Source of the DNA: Entomortierella parvispora
Taxonomy: Eukaryota; Mortierellomycota; Mortierellomycetes; Mortierellales; Mortierellaceae
Assembly: GCA_963573315.1 (NCBI GenBank)
Contig: OY752140.1
Location: 868,001 to 932,000, forward strand
DNA: 64,000 bases
Direction: 5' to 3'
A program made the translations under genes and the position numbers. Positions 56,592 to 64,000 of this stretch are shown here, piece by piece (the first letter of the stretch is position 1; each line of letters starts with the position of its first letter). The notes below the pieces were generated by a model, which saw only the letters and a list, made by a program, of their open reading frames with translations, was not told the DNA's origin and did not search any database.

Positions 56592-57730
56592 CTATCCTAA
56601 TTCCTCATCGTCCATAGTCTCCGAAGGTCCAGCCTGGCCTAGACGATCTTCCTCTAGGTACTCCAACTCGTACTCTGCCATGTCGGCTGCACTATCTCGG
56701 AACAACCCCTCCACAAATCCATGAATGTCTTCTCTTTCCCTCTCTTCGTCTTCCTCCTCCTCTCCTTCAGTTAAGCTGAGTAGCTCCTCTTCCGAGAGAG
56801 GTTCCTCATCCGGACCCTCCACCAATCGCACCAATTGCTCTTCCTCCAGCTTCTCTAATTCTTCCTCCGCTCCAAGAATGGCTTCCTCTAAGGCCTCATC
56901 AGCCTCTCGAAGACGTTCCTCTGCCCTTTCCAAAGCTGCTTCCTCTTCCGCTTCCTGTTCCTCGAGCTGCTCCTGTTCTTGACCGTCTTCCTTTTCTGCT
57001 CCTTGTTCATCTTCTTCCTCTTGGATTGACTCGAGTTCTTTTCCAACTGTCCATTCGTCTGGAAGGAGGATTGAAGCGGGATCCGTCTCAAGAACTCTAT
57101 TTTCCTTTGCCTCCTTTGCCTCTTTTGCCGCCGTCGCCGCTTGACTCAACAATGGATCGTGATCAACCCTCATGTCCTCACCGAGGTCGCCTTTTTCTTT
57201 TTGTTTCTTCTTGTCCCGGCCCTTGGAAACTTCAAAGACGTCCTTGTTGACGGGGGAGCTCACTAGACAGAATCCACTCTCTTGATCCGTCAGACAGTCA
57301 ACTCCAAACTGTGTGATGATGAAGAAGAATAAAAAAATACTGCGTCAAAGCAAAGTGGGATACGCCACCAACTTAAGTGATTTTCACGATATGATAGTAT
57401 TACCTGGATATTGTCTCCGGCTTGTTTGCTATCTGCAGTGGCATGACCACTATCTGGAGATCCAAACCAAGACACTGTCTCAATTGTTTTTTCGCGAGCT
57501 GGTAACGCCATCATGATCTCTGTATCATCCGCTAGGGCCGATCCTTTACTGGCCTTCCTGAATTGTCGATCGGCCTGAGAAGGGGTTCGATTCCCTAAGT
57601 GACTCATCCCGTTCTCTGGCAGGGCCACATAGTAAAGGAGGATCATCATCAACAGGGATCCGCTGAGAACCATCCTCTTTGAGGTAAAGACTCGAAGCCG
57701 ACCTCCATGTCCACCCACCCACAAGACCAT
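56592..57730 (-). CDS. Type II membrane protein with acidic coiled coil, unknown function
   Basis: Exons 57730-57404 and 57308-56592 join to 347 residues. A short basic N-terminus (VLWVGGHGGRLRVFTSKR) precedes one hydrophobic segment (MVLSGSLLMMILLYYVALP), so the bulk is probably lumenal or extracellular. The second exon reads FGVDCLTDQESGFCLVSSPV, two Cys that could pair, then a highly acidic helical region (EEQEAEEEAALERAEERLRE). It ends in acidic EYLEEDRLGQ. The acidic half resembles low-affinity Ca2+-binding or coiled-coil regions; no family recognised. Confidence 0.65.
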
Positions 57731-58153
57731 CTTTTTTTTTTATATTATTTTTCTTCCTTTCGCTTGATGCTGTCCTTGGATCAGTCTTAGCAATCCTGTA
57801 CTGATGTGAAAGAGTCCAAAAAAAGATAAAGGACGGTGAAACAGAAGAGAGAAAGAGAAAGAAGAAAAAGTAGTAGAAAAAGAAGAGGGAGGTAAAAAAA
57901 AGAATGTGGTGTCAGAGACAATCAAGAACAAGAACACCAAGAAAATATCTCGTTCCATACTGCACTATTTTTGGGGGGGTTGGAAGGATATTTCAAAAGC
58001 GTCGAGGCAAACGACAACGTGATCACAGATGCAAAGGACGCTTTATTATATAGGGGGGAGGTCGCGATGATAGGAGAATATGTGCAAGGAGTGGGTTTGA
58101 AGGATGCATCCTTTTGATCTGAAAAAAAATAAAAAAATAAGAATAAACTGGGA
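57731..58153. other. spacer with A/T runs
   Basis: 423 bp upstream of the type II membrane protein and downstream of the zinc-finger gene. AAGAA-rich on + (pyrimidine leader on -) and a G7 run near 57972. No gene seen. Confidence 0.4.
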
Positions 58154-60505
58154 TTATTGTCCTTTACTGTTCCGCTCCAGCGCCTCTTTCATTAACCGGA
58201 TGGGTAACGCAAAGGACTCTACGATTTGTGTCGCATCTTCTTGGGTCCCATACTGTTCTGTAGCCTCCATCCTCTTGTGAAGATCTGCGATACCTCTCAG
58301 TACCTCTAACATCATCTCCCGAGGTTGAAGCTGTGTTTGTGTTGGTTGAGAGGATCGGCTTGTTTGGGGAGAATTCGACGAATGTGGTTGCCGGAGCGTC
58401 ATCTCGACATCTGCTCCATCCAAGTATCCATTGGCTGACCCTGGCGCATGACTATAGAGTATACCTGACGCTGCTGCAACCGCCGATACAGTATCCTCGC
58501 TAGGACCATTTGGGTGGGTTACAATAGCGTAGTCAGTCGAGTCCTGTGCATTGTTCCCGACCCTGGACGCAAGATTCGGTAAACCATTGGGGTTTTCGGC
58601 CTGTTCCTGAATAGCCCGAGAGATTGCGTTGAGTGACATGATTTGCCTGTCCACATCGCTCTGGCTATGATTAACGTCCTGTTTATGATTGGAATGCCCC
58701 TCCAGACTGGGCAGGGTATGGACCGCCAATGTTTGTTGATCCTGACCTTGACTACGCGTTTGAATCGCGTCAGAGGCTCCCGCATACTGTTGCTGTAACG
58801 TATCCCGCCGTTGCTCATGATTGAGCTCAATCAATTGCCAGGCGGCTTCGTGCGAAACCGCAGGAATGGTCTCGGAATCTTGACCGGAGGGCGCATGTGT
58901 ATGAGAAGAAGCGGTAGTATTGTTGGGAGAAGAAGAGCGCGAGGTCTGCATAGGGGGGGCCTCTCCATGCCCTGATCCAAACGCCATCAAGGACTGGCTA
59001 GAGTTGGCCCTTTCTAATGATTGGATGGAAGGTGACCGTGTACCGCCAGTCCTGCTCAACTGCCGTATACTGTTGGCATATTGGGCGTAGCTTACAGTTA
59101 CTAGTTGCTTGAGGTTTTGTCGAGTGGCCGGATGTAGCTATATCGAAATGAATTGGAAAATGATAAGGAAAATGGGGGGGACCCAATGCAACAATCCAAA
59201 AAACTAAACGGAAACAAACAGCTCAATGTACCTCGTCTAATAATGATGATCCGGTCGTCATTATGGACTTTACAGTCTTCCAGTCCATACCTTCCTGTAC
59301 GCGAGTTTTGATCCAAGCTTTTAGATCATGTGGCAACCGTTGCGCTTTGATATCTTCCATGATATCCGGTATATGACCCACGTGCTTCCAAGAGTATTCT
59401 ATTGTAACATCATCGTCCAGGAACTGCTTTCTGATCTTGATAAAGGCTGGACATCCACATTTCATACTTTCTGATCTCTTTCGCTTCTTCTTGGGCTCAA
59501 TGTCTGGATTCTTCCGGTCTCTGTAGTGACCTGCATGATCACACTGATATTCTCGACTCCATTCGCTGGCCGTGGGTCCTCGCGAAACTCGGGAGAATGC
59601 TATTTTTAAGAATCCATAGATATTAACATCCGGAATTCAGGAACTGATGTCATGTCCCAAGTAAAAAATGAAGACAAAAACAATTAGCCTTACAGTCTTT
59701 GTCGCGTTGTCGATGTCGGGCCAGATTCCAGCGGCCGTGCTCCTTTTCACTTTGGAACCAAGACTCCCAATCGTCTGCCGGCCATCGTATGATCATTGGG
59801 TTCTTATCAAAACGATCGACGTGATCCTCTGCTCTCCTGTCAACACTGGTACTCGAATCCTGACCGGCGTTGTTGTCATGACTACTACTACTGCTGCTGC
59901 CATTGTTGCTACTGCCTCCGCCTCTATAACTTGCGCTGATAATGCGGCCATTCTCACCGTGCTCCGAATGGTAAGCACCAGCCGAAGGAGAAGAAGGATT
60001 TGAAGTCGAAGGTAATCCAGCATTTCTTGCAGCTGCTGCAGCCACTGCAGATGCCATCGCCGTATCCAGAGTCTCTAGGGCTGATATCGTCGGACTGACG
60101 GCGTTGTTGGACCCATTATTTCTTCTGCTGCTGCCACCACCGCTATTACTATTACTACCGACCCCGTGGTGACTGTCGGCACTACTGTGAACTCGAGTAT
60201 GGCCGTGGCTGTTCTCAATGGCGCTAGCAATGAGGCTCCTAGTTAGGATCATGGAGTTGCTCTCATGGATCGCGTTGGGGGACTGTCTTGATCCTCCATT
60301 CGAAGTCATATCACCGAGATGGGTAGCACCATGCATCAGCGGTCGAGGAGGTGGCTCTGTGTGTGCGTGATCATGTTGATGGTTCTGCATAGCTGCCATA
60401 GTTTGGTCTGGATGCTGATGCTGCCGCTGTCGCAAATGTTCAAAGGACAAATGTCTCTCTTCCTGCTCGTGGCGGTGATGAATGTACTTCTGGTGGTGCT
60501 GCTGC

Positions 60506-60545
<40 letters not shown>

Positions 60546-60594
60546 CCTGGTGCTGACGCACGAGACCATGCAGCACCGTTGTAGGATCGTCCAT
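58154..60594 (-). CDS. FAR1-type (WRKY-GCM1) zinc-finger protein
   Basis: Exons 60594-59694, 59599-59232 and 59137-58154 join to 750 residues. The N-terminal 200 residues are low complexity, with ~17 consecutive Gln after MDDPTTVLHGLVRQHQE, His- and Ser/Asn-rich stretches. WPADDWESWFQSEK precedes the core domain: SRVSRGPTASEWSREYQCDH, a basic segment (PKKKRKRSES), MKCGCPAFIKIRK, then KHVGHIPD and LPHDLKAWIKTRVQEGMDWK. This C...C-x-C...H layout fits FAR1/MULE-derived DNA-binding domains; no transposase catalytic domain follows. The C-terminal third is Ser/Gln/Asn-rich and ends in a helical MLEVLRGIADLHKRMEATEQ. Probably a transcription factor descended from a MULE transposase; family placement is by motif layout only. 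Confidence 0.7.
60495..60546 (-). repeat. CAG/CAA (polyGln) tract
   Basis: About 17 consecutive Gln codons, mixed CAG and CAA, within the N-terminal exon of the FAR1-type gene. Confidence 0.9.
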
Positions 60595-60663
60595 TGTTAG
60601 CTGGAGAGGAAATCAATACGGTGGAAGCTCAAGTACATTAGAGGTAGAGAGAGAGAGGAATGC

Positions 60664-60671
60664 TCACGTGA
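60664..60671. promoter_or_regulatory. TCACGTGA E-box upstream of FAR1-type gene
   Basis: Palindromic bHLH site 70 bp upstream of the FAR1-type ATG, in the 132-bp gap after the INPP4 stop. Confidence 0.4.
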
Positions 60672-60726
60672 TTATTAAAACACTTCCTTTTTTTTTTCTT
60701 TCAGGGCGGCGCCATCAAACTTATAG

Positions 60727-63700
60727 CTAGCTCTCGAAGACGTTGGCTGTCATTCGACGTGGAGGACGATAGGCGGCTGGAAGGAACTTGATCTGAAGGC
60801 TGTTGAACGCAAACTTGCCTCTCTTGAATCCTCCGTCATGAACGCCGACGGCTGTGGTGGAACAAGGGGGAGGGAGGTCTGAACAAGACTCGCCAAGACT
60901 ACTTTGACTTGGTCTTTGGTTGTGCTGCAGTGGATGTGGAAGTTTAGCCTTTGCAGACTCATCTTTGGTCGATTTGCTAAGGAACCCGAGTCCAAACCCT
61001 AGAGAAGAAGCGCGCTTCACCGGCTGCGAGGAGCCAGATGTCTGCTGTTGCTGCTGCTGGAAATATATTGATTGTTGTGAGGACCACGATGATGTCGACC
61101 GGTGCGTCAAAGGAGGATGTGTCGAAGAGCTCGCTGGTTGGCAAATCTGTGCAACACTCTGAGATGAATCATTGCGTGGAAGAACGAATGGCTCTGGGAC
61201 AACCTGAGTTCGTGTCCGTGAATCCAGCCCCAAGGTGCGGGCAAGGCGGTTAGAGAAATGTGTCTCATGAAAAGTATGGGGAAACGAGGTATAGTGCTCT
61301 TCCTGGCCAATAGAGGACCCATTTTCTTGGGATAGAATAGTGTCGCTCCTTTGGACTGATGGACCACCTTCCGCACCGACGACCACATCCTGGTTCGTGA
61401 AGAGAGTATGGGCCACAGGAACAGAGACTGATGCGGACAGCGGGGGGGAGTTGGATGTAGTGGGAGAGATGGTTAGCAGAACACCTGACAGAGTGTCTCC
61501 GCCAGCACTTTGGCCTCGGTCTACAACAACAACCAAACTCTCGTCATCGCCAGCCAGTGACTGGGCAGAGGTGCTCACGCTTCCGTACGATGCTCGCCAC
61601 GGATGACTTTGTCCCATGGAGTCGTTTCCATCGGCCGGTGTCGACTCTGGAATAAGCGACTTTATAAAGGTCACGGCGTCCTTCACCTCAGATGGTCCAT
61701 GGTTATCTTTATCCACTAGGTGGATTCCGTCAAAGACTTGATCTTCCGAAACAGGTTGAGAGTTCGATCCGAAGGCCGAGATCCAGAGAAGGTCCTTTGC
61801 AAAGACACCGAGCTTAAGATTTCTCTCTACATTTTTTATCCTTACTCCAACTTCGCTTCTCATAGCGTCCAAGATGGTCTGCCAGTCATCCCCAACATTT
61901 TTCCCGGGGCTAATCTGTAGTCCATGACAGACACGGAGGAGGTTCACCTGAGAAAGTGTCACCGCCATAGATGTCCTGTCCTTGGCACTCTTGCAGGAGA
62001 CGACATGGCTAGTTGTCCAGAGTGGCGATGGTGGTAGCCTCCTTGCCGATCGTCCAACATCGTCTTCAGGAATGGAATCCGACATCGTGCCAGACATAAT
62101 GAACTGAGGTCTGACGTGTCCCAATGCTCTTGTCAGGGCTTCCGCGCACTGCAAAATATTGACGTCCTTTGTTGCTCTAGCACTGAATAGCCTTGAAGTT
62201 CCAAACTCAACTACAGATCCAAGTATTCCCGAGTTTTGTTCCGGTGTGGATTCTGAATGTGAGCTAGGGCTATGAGACTCTCTGTCGTCAGGAGGAGGAT
62301 AGTCGAAGCGAACATCGCCTTCCTCTCGGATAGGATCGTCAACTGTGTCCTCATTCAGTTGCCGGGCATCATCGGTACGACCAAGAATAGCCTTTTCCAG
62401 GCGATCCAGCAGCTCCACCACCAAAGACTCGCCATGCCACATCTCCATCTGTGTAGGAGATACCATGTCCCACTCTGCCCCTAAATCTGACAGAAGCGAC
62501 GCGTTCGAGAGGTGGCCGAGACTTGCGCCCGTAGCTGTGGGCCCATACTCGCGTGTACGAGCCTTTTCATGTCGTCTGTGTGAAAGATCCTTTGCGGCCC
62601 GGCTCTGCACTTGCCATTCTTGGTATCGAGAGACGTATTTTTGCATTTGTCGAAGGCCCTTCTCATTGATAGCGCGTTGAAGAGGCGATTTGCCTCTGAG
62701 ATTGGAAAGCGTCTGCATTTCATTAATTCCTTGAGAAAACAAGACAGGGATGATTCGAATGCACGAGGTACCGGCCTTCAACGCGTCGGGGAGGAGGCTA
62801 AACTGAACTGGATCAAGCCCAAAGGAGAGCATGAGTTTGCCTCTTCTGCCAGAGATTTGAATGGAATCGTCGCCTATGCCAGCATCTGTTTCTGAGGCGG
62901 CAGAGTTAAGTCGTGAATGGAAGCTAATAGAAACAGAGGCACGGACATCGACTATGGCCTGCAGGTAATCCAGAAGCATTCCCAGCTCAGTGCCTTGAGT
63001 TGAAAGTAAACTCTCAATCTGTACAAGCCATCCTAGGCTCGAAAGTTGATCCCAAAACACTTCATTCTGGGCTTTTGCCGCAGGAATCTCCTCGAGGAGC
63101 TGAGCGGATTCCGGTCTTGATCGAATAAACGAATCTGATCTTCCTTGCTTTTTACGAGCGTTTTGTGTGGAACCACCTGAATGTGACGATCTTAGAGATG
63201 GCCGGCGGGGCTTTGTCTTGCTTTGGGTATCGGCGTGGTTTGCTGCAGTGGATGCCAATGTCACACTCTCTGAAGCATCGTGAGCAATCGACTCTTCTGA
63301 TATTTTGGTCATCCCGTTCAAATGGTGAACCTCCGTTGCCTTCGTTGCTGCCCATCCTTCAATAGCCTGTGACATCTCACACCACCAATCCTCCAGAAGT
63401 GCCGAAAAAGCCGTGGCCAGTGCAGTCATTGCCTGCGAAAAGCAACACTCTCTCGTTCTCTTTTCTACAATCCATTCTGGTCCTGCTACCTCTACGGAAT
63501 CGACACTGAGGCATTCGATTTGAACAGCCACAGCGACAAATCCAAGTAGGTCCTCGGTGCACGCGAGGATATCCTTGATTGAATGTTTGATGTGTGTCAT
63601 CCAGGCTGAGGAAGGTGCTTGTTGTCCTGCTGGCTGATTGACCTCATACTCATTTCCAAGATCCAATCGCCCGAGTCGCTCCAAAAGCTCGTGGATTTCA

Positions 63701-64000
63701 CCTCGGACAAATTGACCAGTGCTTTCGGTCGACATTGATGTCAGGTACTTTTCCAGAAGAGAGTTGCCGGAAACCACAATTTCATCGAGTAAAAATCTAG
63801 TTTCTTTAACGACTGCCAGGATCCTGGTTGGATTTTGGTCTTCAGGAGCAGCGGCAATTAAGGAAAAGTATTCAGCGGCGCTTGTAGAAAGTACGCCCCT
63901 AAGTGCAGTCAAGTCCCGAATCAAGTCCTGGCCCTTCTCTTGCTTGTCCCAGTACGCGCCCATAGGAGGCGCTTTCCCGAACTTGGCTGAACCAGAACCA
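60727..64000 (-). CDS. INPP4-like inositol polyphosphate 4-phosphatase (5' part beyond window)
   Basis: Predicted Mg2+-independent phosphatase removing the 4-phosphate of PI(3,4)P2 (animal INPP4A/B activity). The dual-specificity CX5R catalytic loop reads CKSAKDRTS (about 61978-62004), identical to the INPP4 motif. The C-terminus has KRGKFAFNSLQIKFLP followed by YRPPRR, the terminal block of INPP4. At least 1,090 residues lie in the window as one exon, with Ser-rich inserts before the loop (SESTPEQNSG) and after it. An ATG at 63963 exists, but the frame stays open upstream to base 64000 with no stop, so the N-terminal part (a C2 domain in animal INPP4) is probably outside. The protein ends TAG at 60727-60729. 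Confidence 0.85.
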   Translation of the reverse strand, partial: GSGSAKFGKAPPMGAYWDKQEKGQDLIRDLTALRGVLSTSAAEYFSLIAAAPEDQNPTRILAVVKETRFLLDEIVVSGNSLLEKYLTSMSTESTGQFVRGEIHELLERLGRLDLGNEYEVNQPAGQQAPSSAWMTHIKHSIKDILACTEDLLGFVAVAVQIECLSVDSVEVAGPEWIVEKRTRECCFSQAMTALATAFSALLEDWWCEMSQAIEGWAATKATEVHHLNGMTKISEESIAHDASESVTLASTAANHADTQSKTKPRRPSLRSSHSGGSTQNARKKQGRSDSFIRSRPESAQLLEEIPAAKAQNEVFWDQLSSLGWLVQIESLLSTQGTELGMLLDYLQAIVDVRASVSISFHSRLNSAASETDAGIGDDSIQISGRRGKLMLSFGLDPVQFSLLPDALKAGTSCIRIIPVLFSQGINEMQTLSNLRGKSPLQRAINEKGLRQMQKYVSRYQEWQVQSRAAKDLSHRRHEKARTREYGPTATGASLGHLSNASLLSDLGAEWDMVSPTQMEMWHGESLVVELLDRLEKAILGRTDDARQLNEDTVDDPIREEGDVRFDYPPPDDRESHSPSSHSESTPEQNSGILGSVVEFGTSRLFSARATKDVNILQCAEALTRALGHVRPQFIMSGTMSDSIPEDDVGRSARRLPPSPLWTTSHVVSCKSAKDRTSMAVTLSQVNLLRVCHGLQISPGKNVGDDWQTILDAMRSEVGVRIKNVERNLKLGVFAKDLLWISAFGSNSQPVSEDQVFDGIHLVDKDNHGPSEVKDAVTFIKSLIPESTPADGNDSMGQSHPWRASYGSVSTSAQSLAGDDESLVVVVDRGQSAGGDTLSGVLLTISPTTSNSPPLSASVSVPVAHTLFTNQDVVVGAEGGPSVQRSDTILSQENGSSIGQEEHYTSFPHTFHETHFSNRLARTLGLDSRTRTQVVPEPFVLPRNDSSQSVAQICQPASSSTHPPLTHRSTSSWSSQQSIYFQQQQQQTSGSSQPVKRASSLGFGLGFLSKSTKDESAKAKLPHPLQHNQRPSQSSLGESCSDLPPPCSTTAVGVHDGGFKRGKFAFNSLQIKFLPAAYRPPRRMTANVFES

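Noticed and set aside
56725-56982. + strand Ser-rich frame
   Set aside because: Antisense of the Glu-rich coiled coil of the type II membrane protein.

Overview
The window is nuclear DNA of an early-diverging filamentous fungus, most likely Mucoromycota and probably Mortierellomycotina. The evidence is many short GT-AG introns (about 50 to 150 nt) with pyrimidine tracts, ordinary fungal genes with early-diverging-fungus paralog types, a large FAR1-type zinc-finger family member, and a Crypton-type tyrosine recombinase beside a Fanzor. The taxonomic placement is an inference from protein style; no rRNA is present. All exon joins below were made by hand from splice signals and reading frame.

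Layout. 1-4.2 kb (-): ITFG2-like KICSTOR subunit, cut by the window edge. 4.7-14.6 kb (+): EXO70, a GNAT acetyltransferase, a probably GPI-anchored cupredoxin, MRD1/RBM19, and a four-TM protein with a YQQPxQT tail. 14.9-19.5 kb (-): PMC1/PMCA-type Ca2+ ATPase. 22.5-23.2 kb (+): LAMTOR2. 23.9-25.8 kb (-): putative acylated coiled-coil protein. 26.2-27.3 kb: 78-bp tandem repeats next to a decayed LINE RNase H fragment. 27.4-29.7 kb (-): CENP-X and an RXT2-like Rpd3L subunit. 30.0-31.4 kb (+): ribosomal protein eS26. 31.8-35.9 kb (+): membrane/RGG protein and an alpha/beta hydrolase. 39.2-41.1 kb (+): Ser/Gln-rich tail-anchored protein. 42.4-51.9 kb: composite mobile element (below). 52.4-55.6 kb (-): peroxisomal ABCD transporter. 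56.6-57.7 kb (-): acidic type II membrane protein. 58.2-60.6 kb (-): FAR1-type zinc-finger protein. 60.7-64.0 kb (-): INPP4-like inositol polyphosphate 4-phosphatase, cut by the right edge.

Most interesting region: 42.4-51.9 kb. Two genes diverge from a roughly 630-bp spacer. On the + strand is a six-exon, 1,030-residue Crypton tyrosine recombinase with a GCR1_C-like C-terminus. On the - strand is a gene whose exons join, in frame at every junction, a FEN1/XPG-family flap nuclease module to a complete Fanzor (eukaryotic TnpB-like, RNA-guided) RuvC nuclease. The conceptual product is 1,547 residues from the canonical XPG methionine, or 1,649 if two further in-frame upstream exons are coding. 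An XPG-Fanzor fusion paired with a Crypton recombinase is the best candidate here for an undescribed system.

Other themes: two components of lysosomal/vacuolar nutrient signalling to TORC1 (ITFG2 of KICSTOR and LAMTOR2 of Ragulator) occur in one window, and both have CACGTGA-type E-boxes upstream. No tRNA, rRNA or CRISPR array was recognised.
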